Shown here one piece after another: positions 53,360 through 61,309 of a DNA stretch of 64,000 nucleotides (positions are counted from its first letter, which is position 1; each line of letters opens with the position of its first letter). The notes beneath the pieces were generated by a model that was not told the origin of the DNA, ran no database searches, and worked only from the letters and a program-made list of their open reading frames with translations. A program made the position numbers and the translations under genes. Location of the stretch: positions 186,001 through 250,000 of the forward strand of contig NZ_BMTU01000008.1 in assembly GCF_014649835.1 (NCBI RefSeq). Direction: 5' to 3'. The DNA comes from Streptomyces pilosus. Lineage in GTDB: Bacteria; Actinomycetota; Actinomycetes; Streptomycetales; Streptomycetaceae.

Positions 53360-54159
53360 GGCCCCACGGTACGGGCCCGGTCGGACATCGTGGTCAGCCG
53401 TATTTTCGACTGCCGGTGCGGCAGCTCCTCCCAGTCGTCCATGAACCGCGCCGTGAGGCCGTGTGCGGCGGCGAGCTCCACCAGCGTCTCGGTCCGGTAG
53501 TAGAAGTCCTCGTGCAGCACCTGGTGCTCCTCGCCCTCGGTGCGGTCGAAGGTGAAGTCGAAGAAGCCGCCGGGCGCCAGCACCCGGCCGACGTGCGCGA
53601 AACACTCCTCGATGACGTGCCGGGGCGAGTGCGAGAAGACGCTGTGCGCGTGCACGACGTCGAAGTGGCCGTCGGGCAGGAAGGCGAGGGTGAGGTCGTT
53701 CGCCAGGCTCAGGTGGGGCAGCTTGGCCTGGAGACCTTCCCGGACGAGGGTGTCCTGGGCGGCGAGCAGGATGTGCGGCGAGATGTCGATGCCGTAGTAG
53801 TTGCCCGGCTCCAGGTGGTCGATGAACAGGCGGCCCGCGCGGAGGTTGCCGCAGCCGATGTCCAGCATCCGGTGGTGGGGTCGCAGACCGTGCCGGACCA
53901 GGTAGTCGAACTGCATCCGGCCGATGCGCGCCCACTGCTCGCGCGAGGGGTTGTGCCCGACGGCGGCCTCGGCGCTGCGGGCGGCGTCGGAGGCCATCAC
54001 CGCGCGGTAGTACGCGATGTGGTCGCGGTGGAGCAGCCGCAGCCAGGCGTCCCGCAGGGCGCGCCGCGCGTGGGCGGGGACGCGGCGCGGGTGGCCCAGG
54101 GCGTACCGGGCCCGGTGGGCGAGAGTTCCCCGGTTGCTGCCGGTGTTCGTGGCTCCCAT
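53356..54159 (-). CDS. SAM-dependent methyltransferase
   Basis: A 267-residue class I methyltransferase. A basic N-terminal region of about 90 residues (RARYALGHPRRVPAHARRALRDAW) precedes the motif HRMLDIGCGNLRAGRLFIDHL. FDVVHAHSVFSHSP and RVLAPGGFFDFTFDR complete the fold. The closest look-alikes act on sugar or lipid parts of cell-surface molecules, but the substrate is not known. It is divergent from the DUF427 gene across 73 bases and coupled downstream to the LOG-type gene. Confidence 0.88.
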   Translation of the reverse strand: MGATNTGSNRGTLAHRARYALGHPRRVPAHARRALRDAWLRLLHRDHIAYYRAVMASDAARSAEAAVGHNPSREQWARIGRMQFDYLVRHGLRPHHRMLDIGCGNLRAGRLFIDHLEPGNYYGIDISPHILLAAQDTLVREGLQAKLPHLSLANDLTLAFLPDGHFDVVHAHSVFSHSPRHVIEECFAHVGRVLAPGGFFDFTFDRTEGEEHQVLHEDFYYRTETLVELAAAHGLTARFMDDWEELPHRQSKIRLTTMSDRARTVGP

Positions 54160-54232
54160 GGGACCTCCTCGGGAAGAACTCCGCTTCAGCGTGCGCTGTC
54201 ATCACCGAGTCGGCTACTCGTGAGGAGCGATC

Positions 54233-54556
54233 GTGACCAGAGGACACCGCATCACCGTCGAGCCCAGTGACCGGCACGTGCGCGTGGTGCGCGACGGGCA
54301 GGTGCTGGCGGAGAGCGACCGGGCGCTGGTGCTGCACGAGACGGGCTGCCCCGCGCGGTACTACATCCCGCCCGAGGACGTGCGGCTGGATCTGCTGACG
54401 CCGTCCGGGACGCACACGTACTGCCCGTTCAAGGGCACTGCCTCCTACTGGTCGCTGCCGGACGCGCCCGACCTGGTCTGGGCGTATCCGGAGCCGAAGG
54501 CGGACGTCGCGGAGATCAGGGACCACCTGTGCTTCTACGAGGTGGAGGCCGGCTGA
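54233..54556 (+). CDS. DUF427 (NTP_transf_9) protein
   Basis: A 107-residue single-domain protein with the family pattern HVRVVRDGQVLAESDRALVLHETGCPARYYIPPEDVRLDLL and TYCPFKGTASYW, ending in a conserved acidic strand (HLCFYEVEAG). The fold is a small barrel; the biochemical role is unknown. GTG 54233 is preceded by GAGGAG. It lies 89 bases before the hydrolase gene. Confidence 0.92.
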   Translation: MTRGHRITVEPSDRHVRVVRDGQVLAESDRALVLHETGCPARYYIPPEDVRLDLLTPSGTHTYCPFKGTASYWSLPDAPDLVWAYPEPKADVAEIRDHLCFYEVEAG

Positions 54557-54645
54557 CGGCGCCGGTCGCGTAGACGGGTTGTGCTCGGCGGACGCGCCGC
54601 CCGCCTCCCCGACGAACTTCGCGCCGTGCGGCAGTCTGTCGAGAC

Positions 54646-55425
54646 ATGGACAAGAACATCTCTTCGCGCGACGGCACCCTGCTGGCCTACGAGAGCGCCG
54701 GGCGGGGGACCCCGATCGTCCTCGTCAGCGGTGCGATGTCGACGGGGGCGACGCTGGCGCCGCTGGCGGCTCCCCTGTCGGAGCGGTTCCGGGTGGTCGT
54801 CTACGACCGCCGGGGCCGGGGCGCGAGCGGTGACACGGCGCCGTACGCGGTGGAGCGCGAGGTCGAGGACCTGGCGGCGCTGATCGACGCGGTGGGCGGC
54901 GAGGCGGCGCTGTACGGCGTGTCCTCGGGGGGCGCACTGGCGCTCCGGGCGGCGGCGAGCGGGCTGCCGTTGCGCCATGTCGCCGTGTACGAGACGCCGT
55001 TCGCGATGTCGGCGGAGGACCTGGCGGAACGCGCCCGGTACACGGAGGAGTTGACGGCGGCGCTCGCGGAGGGACGGCGCGGGGAAGCGGTGGAGCTCTT
55101 CCTGCGGCTGACCGGGCTCGGTGAGGCGGTCATCGAGGGTGCCCGGCAGTCCCCGATGTGGGCCGCGATGGAGTCGATGGCCCCGAGCCTGGCCTACGAC
55201 GACGCCGTGATGGGCGACGGGGATGTGCCGCGGGAGCTGCTGTCGGAAATCGGGGTGCCGGTGCTGTCGATCGCGGGCGAGGCGAGCCCGGCGTGGATGC
55301 GCGAGGCCGCGCGGGCGATCGCGGAGTCGGTCCCCCGGGGCACGTACCGTGCCCTGGGGGGACAGACCCACATGGTGGAACCGGATGTCCTGGCTCCGGT
55401 GCTGGCGGACTTCTTCAAGGGGTGA
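54646..55425 (+). CDS. Alpha/beta hydrolase
   Basis: A 259-residue hydrolase. The nucleophile elbow is GVSSGG near residue 89, with VVVYDRRGRGASGD as the oxyanion strand. The acidic residue is probably in SIAGEASP and the His in GGQTHMVEP. It resembles small esterases or epoxide-type hydrolases with RGRGxS motifs. Substrate is unknown. ATG 54646 has no strong Shine-Dalgarno, but the family start fits. Confidence 0.9.
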   Translation: MDKNISSRDGTLLAYESAGRGTPIVLVSGAMSTGATLAPLAAPLSERFRVVVYDRRGRGASGDTAPYAVEREVEDLAALIDAVGGEAALYGVSSGGALALRAAASGLPLRHVAVYETPFAMSAEDLAERARYTEELTAALAEGRRGEAVELFLRLTGLGEAVIEGARQSPMWAAMESMAPSLAYDDAVMGDGDVPRELLSEIGVPVLSIAGEASPAWMREAARAIAESVPRGTYRALGGQTHMVEPDVLAPVLADFFKG

Positions 55426-55439
55426 GGCGGGCCGGGGAA

Positions 55440-55840
55440 CCGCGATGACCACGGGGGCGGGCCGCCGACGTGGGCGGCGTGCCCGGTGAAGTCGCCGTAC
55501 CGGGCGACGGCCGCGCCGGCGGACCCGTGCTCGCACCGGCCGGAGCCGTCCTCGGTCACCCGGGCCACCCGGAGCCGGGGCTGCGGCTCTCCGGGCGGGT
55601 GGGCGCCGGCTCGTCGTCCACGGCGCCGCCGGTGCGGGCGCCGAGGAACAGATGCGCCGAACGGCCCGGGAAGCGGCGCCGGGCCCGGTCCTCGGGCAGC
55701 GCCCTGGCCGTGGCCCAGCCGGTGCCGCCGGCCACGACCAGCACGTCGCGGGCGTGGGATCGTCGTCCGGGGCCGAGGTGCCCCGCGCCGGGCCCGGCGG
55801 CAGGGTGTCGCCGTCTCCGCCGGGGGCCGCCCGGGCCTCC
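55440..55840 (-). pseudogene. Decayed C-terminal fragment of a flavohemoprotein-type FAD/NAD reductase
   Basis: No intact gene lies between the hydrolase and mnmA, but the minus strand holds remnants of one protein in different frames. They are GDTLPPGPARGTSAPDDD (about 55820-55765), then VLVVAGGTGWATARAL and HLFLGARTGG (55744-55600), then VARYGDFTGHAAHVGGPP (about 55515-55457). These are successive NAD-domain motifs of globin-coupled ferredoxin-type reductases. The order is right but at least two frameshifts separate them, and the globin and FAD parts are missing. It appears to be a relic rather than a sequencing slip, since the whole 5' part is gone. Confidence 0.6.
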
Positions 55841-55850
55841 CGGCCGTGCC

Positions 55851-56987
55851 TCAGACCGCCGGGGTCGCTTCCCTGGCCCGCACCGTGGACGCGATGGTCG
55901 CCGAGCCGACCACGCGGGTGCCGTCGTACAGCACGATCGCCTGGCCGGGGGCCACCCCGCGGACCGGCTCGGTGAAGGTCACCTCCAGGGTGCCGTCGAC
56001 GAGCTCCGCCGACACCTCGGTCTCGCCGCCGTGGGCGCGCAGCTGGGCGGTGTAGGTGCCGGGTCCGGTGGGGGCGGCTCCGCACCAGCGGGGCTTGACG
56101 GCGGAGAGGGCGGTGACGTCGAGGGCCGCCGCGGGGCCGACCGTGACGGTGTTGTCGACCGGGGAGATGTCCAGGACGTAGCGGGGCTTGCCGTCGGGGG
56201 CGGGGGTGCCGATGCGCAGGCCCTTGCGCTGGCCGATGGTGAAGCCGTACGCGCCCTCGTGGGTGCCGACCTTGGCGCCGGACTCGTCGACGATGTCGCC
56301 CTCGGCCCTGCCGAGGCGGTTCGCGAGGAAGCCCTGGGTGTCGCCGTCGGCGATGAAGCAGATGTCGTGCGAGTCGGGCTTCTTGGCGACGGCGAGTCCG
56401 CGCCGCTCGGCCTCCGCGCGGATCTCCTCCTTGGTGGTGACCGTGTCACCGAGGGGGAACATGGCGTGGGCGAGCTGGCGGTCGTCGAGCACGCCGAGCA
56501 CGTAGCTCTGGTCCTTGGCCATGTCGGAGGCGCGGTGCAGCTCGCGCGTGCCGTCCTCGCGCAGGATCACCTGGGCGTAGTGGCCGGTGCACACGGCGTC
56601 GAAGCCGAGCGCGAGCGCCTTGTCGAGCAGCGCGGCGAACTTGATCTTCTCGTTGCAGCGCAGGCACGGGTTGGGGGTGCGGCCGGCCTCGTACTCGGCG
56701 ACGAAGTCCTCGACGACGTCCTCGCGGAAGCGGTCGGCGAGGTCCCACACGTAGAACGGGATACCGATGACGTCGGCGGCGCGGCGGGCGTCACGCGAGT
56801 CCTCGATGGTGCAACAGCCCCGCGCGCCGGTACGGAACGACTGCGGGTTCGCGGAGAGCGCGAGGTGGACTCCGGTCACGTCGTGGCCCGCTTCGGCCGC
56901 GCGGGCGGCGGCGACGGCGGAGTCGACTCCGCCGGACATGGCGGCCAGGACGCGGAGGGGGCGGGTGCGCTGCGGGATGTCAGTCAT
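55851..56987 (-). CDS. mnmA: tRNA-specific 2-thiouridylase
   Basis: A 378-residue enzyme that thiolates uridine 34 of Lys, Glu and Gln tRNAs. It has the ATP loop MSGGVDSAVAA, the first cysteine in NPCLRCNEKIKF, MAKDQSYVLG, and the persulfide-bearing cysteine in SHDICFIADGDTQGFL. FTIGQRKGLRIG and a C-terminal barrel follow. Sulfur is probably supplied by the cysteine desulfurase encoded about 0.8 kb away, with an amidase gene between. It is divergent from that amidase gene across 60 bases. Confidence 0.97.
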   Translation of the reverse strand: MTDIPQRTRPLRVLAAMSGGVDSAVAAARAAEAGHDVTGVHLALSANPQSFRTGARGCCTIEDSRDARRAADVIGIPFYVWDLADRFREDVVEDFVAEYEAGRTPNPCLRCNEKIKFAALLDKALALGFDAVCTGHYAQVILREDGTRELHRASDMAKDQSYVLGVLDDRQLAHAMFPLGDTVTTKEEIRAEAERRGLAVAKKPDSHDICFIADGDTQGFLANRLGRAEGDIVDESGAKVGTHEGAYGFTIGQRKGLRIGTPAPDGKPRYVLDISPVDNTVTVGPAAALDVTALSAVKPRWCGAAPTGPGTYTAQLRAHGGETEVSAELVDGTLEVTFTEPVRGVAPGQAIVLYDGTRVVGSATIASTVRAREATPAV

Positions 56988-57047
56988 AGCCCTTCAAGGG
57001 TACGGGGGTGCGGGAACCAGGGCGGCCGGGTATCCGTTCACGATCAC

Positions 57048-57731
57048 ATGGGGGAGAACAAGGCTTCCGAGGACACGGACCGGCGCATCGGACGGCGGGC
57101 CCTGATCGTGGGCGGAGCGGCGGCCGCGGCGGGCACGGCGGTGCTGGCCCGTGACGAGCTGGCGCGGCTGTGGTGGCGGGTGCCCGGCGTCGAGAAGCCG
57201 CGCGAGCCGGGTGCCGTGGACTTCGCGGGCGCCCGCTGGGTGGCGGCCTCGGAGGCGAACTGGCGGCGGGCGGACCGGCCGGACGACTACGGCGTCGACA
57301 TGGTGATCGTCCATGTCACCCAGGGCAGCTTCGACAGCGCGGTGCGGGCGTTCCAGGACCCGGGTCACAAGGCGTCGACGCACTACATCGTGGGCCAGGA
57401 CGGCCGCATCACGCAGATGATCCGCGAGCTGGACGTGGCGTACCACGCGGGCAACCGCGACTACAACGAGCGCAGCATCGGCATCGAGCACGAGGGTTTC
57501 GTGGACCGTCCCGGGGACCTCACGGACGAGATGTACGAGGCGTCGGCGCGGCTCACGGCCCGCATATGCGCCCGCTACGACATCCCCGTGGACCGGGAGC
57601 ACATCCTCGGCCACGTCGAGGTGCCCGGCACCGACCACACCGACCCGGGGCCGCACTGGGACTGGAACCGCTACCTCAAGCTCGTCCGCGCGGCCCGCAC
57701 GGCGGCACCGGACACCAAAGCACTCCCGTAG
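57048..57731 (+). CDS. Tat-exported N-acetylmuramoyl-L-alanine amidase (Amidase_2/PGRP)
   Basis: A 227-residue cell-wall amidase that cuts between muramic acid and the stem peptide. The N terminus has a twin-arginine signal (DRRIGRRALIVGGAAAAAGT). The zinc site uses the His in MVIVHVTQGS, GTDHTDPGPHWDW holds the second His and the catalytic residues, and STHYIVGQDGRI and SIGIEHEGFV are family strands. ATG 57048 lacks a clear ribosome site, so the mRNA may be leaderless. The role is probably peptidoglycan turnover. Confidence 0.92.
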   Translation: MGENKASEDTDRRIGRRALIVGGAAAAAGTAVLARDELARLWWRVPGVEKPREPGAVDFAGARWVAASEANWRRADRPDDYGVDMVIVHVTQGSFDSAVRAFQDPGHKASTHYIVGQDGRITQMIRELDVAYHAGNRDYNERSIGIEHEGFVDRPGDLTDEMYEASARLTARICARYDIPVDREHILGHVEVPGTDHTDPGPHWDWNRYLKLVRAARTAAPDTKALP

Positions 57732-57792
57732 GGACGAGGGGCGCGGGGGCGAGGCCCCAGGGGACGGGAAGGGACGGGGACGGTAACGCCCT

Positions 57793-58962
57793 TCACGTCA
57801 GTCCGGCCGCCCGGGCCCTCTCCACCGCCGGCCCGATCGCCTTCGCCAGCGCCTCCACGTCGGCCTCCGTCGAGGTGTGCCCCAGGGAGAAGCGCAGCGT
57901 CCCGCGGGCCAGGTCGGGGTCCACCCCGGTGGCCAGCAGGACGTGGCTGGGCTGGGCCACCCCGGCGGTGCACGCCGAACCGGTCGAGCACTCGATGCCC
58001 TGGGCGTCGAGCAGGAGCAGCAGCGAGTCCCCCTCGCACCCGGGGAAGGTGAAGTGGGCGTTGGCCGGCAGGCGGCCCGCCGGGTCGGGGTCGCCGCCGA
58101 GGACGGCGTCGGGGACGGCCTCGCGGACCGCGGCGACCAGGTCGTCCCGCAGCCGCCCGATCTCGCGGGCGAACCACTCCCGCTGCTCGGCGGCGAGGCG
58201 TCCGGCGACCGCGAAGGAGGCGACGGCGGGCACGTCGAGGGTGCCGGAGCGCACATGGCGCTCCTGGCCGCCGCCGTGCAGGACGGGCACGGGGGTGTGC
58301 TCACGGCCCAGGACCAGCGCGCCGATGCCGTAAGGGCCGCCGATCTTGTGGCCGGAGACGGTCATCGCGGCGAGCCCGGAGGCGGCGAAGTCGACCGGGA
58401 CCTGCCCGAGGGCCTGGACCGCGTCGGAGTGCAGGGGCACCCCGAACTCGGAGGCGACCTCGGCGAGTTCGCGGACCGGCAGGACGGTCCCGATCTCGTT
58501 GTTGGCCCACATGACGGTGGCGAGGGCGACGTCGTCGGGGTTGCGGGCGATGGCCCGGCGCAGGGTGTCCGGGTGGACCCGGCCGTGGGGGTCGACCGGC
58601 AGGTACTCGACGGTGGCGCCCTCGTGCTCGCCGAGCCAGTGGACGGCGTCGAGTACGGCGTGGTGCTCGACGGGGCTGGCCAGGACCCGGGTGCGGGCGG
58701 GGTCGGCGTCGCGGCGGGACCAGTACAGGCCCTTCACGGCGAGGTTGTCGGCCTCCGTACCGCCGGAGGTGAGCACGATCTCGCTGGGGCGTGCGCCGAG
58801 CGCTTCGGCGAGGGTCTCGCGGGCCTCCTCGACGGTGCGCCGGGCCCGGCGTCCGGCCGCGTGGAGGGAGGAGGCGTTGCCGGTGACGCCCAGGTGCGCG
58901 GCGAGTGCCTCGACTGCCTCGGGAAGCATCGGGGTGGTCGCGGCGTGGTCGAGGTAAGCCAT
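57793..58962 (-). CDS. iscS: Cysteine desulfurase (IscS/NifS type)
   Basis: A 389-residue PLP enzyme that takes sulfur from cysteine as a protein persulfide. It begins AYLDHAATTPMLPEAVEAL. The PLP lysine is in MTVSGHKIGGPYGIGALVL, HHAVLDAVHWL is the PLP-stacking His region, and the persulfide cysteine is in STGSACTAGVAQPSHVL. Its likely partner is the thiouridylase MnmA close by on the same strand, which supports tRNA thiolation. No Fe-S scaffold gene is adjacent; SUF genes are elsewhere in streptomycetes. Confidence 0.95.
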   Translation of the reverse strand: MAYLDHAATTPMLPEAVEALAAHLGVTGNASSLHAAGRRARRTVEEARETLAEALGARPSEIVLTSGGTEADNLAVKGLYWSRRDADPARTRVLASPVEHHAVLDAVHWLGEHEGATVEYLPVDPHGRVHPDTLRRAIARNPDDVALATVMWANNEIGTVLPVRELAEVASEFGVPLHSDAVQALGQVPVDFAASGLAAMTVSGHKIGGPYGIGALVLGREHTPVPVLHGGGQERHVRSGTLDVPAVASFAVAGRLAAEQREWFAREIGRLRDDLVAAVREAVPDAVLGGDPDPAGRLPANAHFTFPGCEGDSLLLLLDAQGIECSTGSACTAGVAQPSHVLLATGVDPDLARGTLRFSLGHTSTEADVEALAKAIGPAVERARAAGLT

Positions 58963-59031
58963 GGTGGGGCCGATTCTACGGGGCCGCGCGCACCGGGCCC
59001 GGGGCGCCGTCGGCCGGATCGCGGCGCCGGC

Positions 59032-59298
59032 TCAGAAGCTCCAGGACATCGTGCCGTCCGCCTGCATGAACGCCACGAGGACGAGGAGGTCGGCGACGCC
59101 GAGCCCGAGGCCGAGGAGGGCGCGGCCACGCCGGGCCGTGCCCCTCCGCAGGGCGAGGGCCGCCAGCACGATGGCGGTCGGGCCGAGGAAGACGTTGAGG
59201 ACGAGCAGGCCGAGCAGGCCCAGGACGAAGGACGCGACGGCCATCCCGTCGGTGTCGTGGATTCCGGTGCGGCGGCGGGCCGGTGCGGTCAGGTGCAT
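59032..59298 (-). CDS. DUF4190 membrane protein
   Basis: An 88-residue protein with two transmembrane helices (MAVASFVLGLLGLLVLNVFLGPTAIVLAALALRR; LLGLGLGVADLLVLVAFMQA) joined by an Arg-Gly loop, the DUF4190 pattern. ATG 59298 has GGGAGC eight bases upstream. It lies 64 bases downstream of another tiny membrane protein gene, probably in one transcript. The function is unknown. Confidence 0.85.
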   Translation of the reverse strand: MHLTAPARRRTGIHDTDGMAVASFVLGLLGLLVLNVFLGPTAIVLAALALRRGTARRGRALLGLGLGVADLLVLVAFMQADGTMSWSF

Positions 59299-59362
59299 GG
59301 TGATCGGCTCCCAAACGGTCGGGGTGGTCGGACGGTCGGGGTCGGTCGGTCCTCGGGGAGGG

Positions 59363-59530
59363 TCAGCGCGCCGGGGTGCCGCGCCGGCGGCCGTGGCGCT
59401 CGCGCAGGGCGAAGACGCCCAGCCAGACGGCGATGACGGCACCGGCGGCGACGGAGAAGGTGAGCGGTGCGTGGGCCACGGTGCCCAGGGCGACGCCCAG
59501 CAGCAGGAGCGCGGCGACGAGGAACAGCAT
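59363..59530 (-). CDS. Small membrane protein of 55 residues
   Basis: Starts MLFLVAALLLLGVALGTVAH, followed by a second hydrophobic stretch (SVAAGAVIAVWLGVFAL) and a basic tail ending GTPAR. A GGGGGAT site lies about eight bases before ATG 59530. The gene is divergent from a TetR regulator, with two related operator-like sites between, so it is probably the first gene repressed by that regulator. No domain was recognised. Confidence 0.8.
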   Translation of the reverse strand: MLFLVAALLLLGVALGTVAHAPLTFSVAAGAVIAVWLGVFALRERHGRRRGTPAR

Positions 59531-59565
59531 GAGTGGATCCCCCAGGTCGGTGAACGTTTGTAGGT

Positions 59566-59579
59566 ACAGTTGTTCACTG
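59566..59579. promoter_or_regulatory. TetR operator-like site 1
   Basis: ACAGTTGTTCACTG, in the gap between the small membrane protein gene and the TetR gene. It is nearly identical to site 2 and lies about 36 bases upstream of the membrane-protein ATG. Confidence 0.6.
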
Positions 59580-59622
59580 AGTTCCCAGCCTAGCCCGGCT
59601 CCTCACTTCCCCATTCCAGAGA

Positions 59623-59636
59623 ACAGTTGTTAACTG
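59623..59636. promoter_or_regulatory. TetR operator-like site 2
   Basis: ACAGTTGTTAACTG contains the perfect inverted repeat CAGTT-GTT-AACTG and ends seven bases before the TetR start, so it is well placed for autoregulation. It differs from site 1 at one base. Confidence 0.65.
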
Positions 59637-59642
59637 CATGGT

Positions 59643-60287
59643 ATGAGTCACATCTCCGGCGTCCGGCAGGCCCAGAAACAGAAAACCCGGCAGGCACTGC
59701 TCGACGCGGCGCTGGAACTGCTGGAGGGGCAGAGCCTGAGCAGCCTCGGCCTGCGCGAGGTCACCCGGGCCGTGGGCATCGCCCCGACCGCCTTCTACCG
59801 GCACTTCCGCTCGGTGGAGGACCTGGGGGTGGCCCTGGTCGAGGAGGCACTGGGCAGCCTCCACCCGATGATCCGGACCATCGTGTCCACGACCGGTGAC
59901 GGGGAGGAGCGCATCGCGCGGGCCGTCGAGCTGATCGCCGGTCACGTGGACGCGCATCCGGCGCACGTCCGGTTCGTCGCCCGGGAGCGGCACGGCGGGG
60001 TGCGGGTGGTCCGGGAGGCGATACGCGGTCAGCTGGAACTGTTCACCGCGGAGGTCGGGGAGGCGCTCGGCTCGGACCCGGAGTCCGCGGGGTGGGGGGA
60101 GGAGGACCTGCTGATGCTGGCGCAGCTGTACGTGGACCAGATGCTGATGACCGCGTCGCTGCTGCTGGACGCGACGGGGGGCGGAGCGGGGGAACGGGAG
60201 CGGGTGGCCGGCTCGGCGGCGCGGCAGTTGCGGCTGATCAGTGTCGGGCGGGCGCACTGGCTGGACCGGGCGGGCGGGGACGGGTGA
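59643..60287 (+). CDS. TetR-family transcriptional repressor
   Basis: A 214-residue TetR regulator. The DNA-binding part is KTRQALLDAALELLEGQSLSSLGLREVTRAVGIAPTAFYRHFRSVEDLG, followed by a helical ligand domain. The short N-terminal extension MSHISGVRQAQKQ is characteristic of a streptomycete group. It has no classic Shine-Dalgarno and may be leaderless. Two near-identical palindromic sites upstream point to control of itself and of the divergent membrane-protein genes. The ligand is unknown. Confidence 0.92.
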   Translation: MSHISGVRQAQKQKTRQALLDAALELLEGQSLSSLGLREVTRAVGIAPTAFYRHFRSVEDLGVALVEEALGSLHPMIRTIVSTTGDGEERIARAVELIAGHVDAHPAHVRFVARERHGGVRVVREAIRGQLELFTAEVGEALGSDPESAGWGEEDLLMLAQLYVDQMLMTASLLLDATGGGAGERERVAGSAARQLRLISVGRAHWLDRAGGDG

Positions 60288-60341
60288 GCCGGTCGTTCGC
60301 CCACGCCGCCCCTTCCCGCCCCCGGGACGGGGCGCGGCCGC

Positions 60342-61211
60342 TCAGGTCAGGCGGACCCTGGCCAGCTGGCGGGACTGGGCGACCAGACGGTCGTCGGTGT
60401 CCCAGACCTCGGCGTCCTCCTCCAGGAAGCCGCCGGCGAGGTTGCGGGTGGTGACGGCGACGCGCAGGGGGCCCGGGGCGGGGCGGCAGCGGACGTGGAC
60501 GGTGAGCTCGACCGTGGGGACCCAGCCGGTCAGGCCCATCTCGAAGGCGGTCGGCGGCAGGGCGTCCACCGCGAGCAGCAGGGCGAGCGGGTCGGGGTCC
60601 CGGCCGTCGGCGAGGCCGAACCAGGCGCGCATCTCCCCCTTGCCGGAGGGCTGTCCGAGCGCCCAGCCCAGGGTCGACGGGTCGAGCTTGAGCATCAGAC
60701 GGTCGGTGATGGCGGAGCTGCCGTCGACGGGGGCGGGGCCGTCCTCGGGGCCGAAGCACTGCTCCATCGGCGGTATCGCGGGCGGCTCGGCCGTCGTGCG
60801 GACGTCGTCGGGGAGGGTATCCAGGTCGCCGTAGGAGGCGAGGACGCGGATGCGCTCCACCTCGTGGCCCTGCTCGTCGAACTGGAACAGGGACGCCTGC
60901 CCGGTCGACAGGGTCCGCCCGGTGCGCACGGTCTCGGTGCGGACGACCGCCGGGCCCGGCTGGGAGGCGGTCAGGTAGTGCGCGGAGACGGTGAAGGGGT
61001 CGGAGTGCGGCAGGGCGTCCGCGAGGGCGCGGCCCAGCACGGCCAGCAGATAACCGCCGTTGACGGCGCTGATGATCGTCCAGCCGGCGGAGAGGTCGAT
61101 GTCGTAGACGCCGGGGGCACGCCGGGTGAGCGCGGTGTCGCGGTCGAACTCACTGGAACCGATCGTGGCCCGGGTGGCCTCGGTGGCCTGGGCGAGGGCT
61201 GCTTCTGGCAT
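60342..61211 (-). CDS. Double hot-dog acyl-CoA thioesterase family protein
   Basis: A 289-residue protein of the TesB-like/4HBT_3 type. Two hot-dog halves are visible: DIDLSAGWTIISAVNGGYLLAVLGRALADALPHSDPFTVSAHYL in the first, and LLLAVDALPPTAFEMGLTGWVPTVELTVHVRCRPAPGPLRV in the second. The latter pattern with a final Gln-rich QSRQLARV strand is typical of actinobacterial thioesterases for medium or long acyl-CoA. Five residues of open frame before ATG 61211 are not supported. The divergent esterase starts about 100 bases away. Confidence 0.88.
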   Translation of the reverse strand: MPEAALAQATEATRATIGSSEFDRDTALTRRAPGVYDIDLSAGWTIISAVNGGYLLAVLGRALADALPHSDPFTVSAHYLTASQPGPAVVRTETVRTGRTLSTGQASLFQFDEQGHEVERIRVLASYGDLDTLPDDVRTTAEPPAIPPMEQCFGPEDGPAPVDGSSAITDRLMLKLDPSTLGWALGQPSGKGEMRAWFGLADGRDPDPLALLLAVDALPPTAFEMGLTGWVPTVELTVHVRCRPAPGPLRVAVTTRNLAGGFLEEDAEVWDTDDRLVAQSRQLARVRLT

Positions 61212-61309
61212 GGATGAACAGTACAAGAAGAAGATACTAAGCGGTAGCTTTGTGGCGTGGACCGGTCGGCGGTGTGAACCCGGTGCCGGATTTCTCCCTC
61301 TATCCGGAC

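Noticed and set aside
54535..56085. 516-codon minus-strand frame crossing hydrolase and mnmA
   Set aside because: Mostly an antisense or out-of-frame reading of two real genes; only its middle part holds remnants of the reductase pseudogene.
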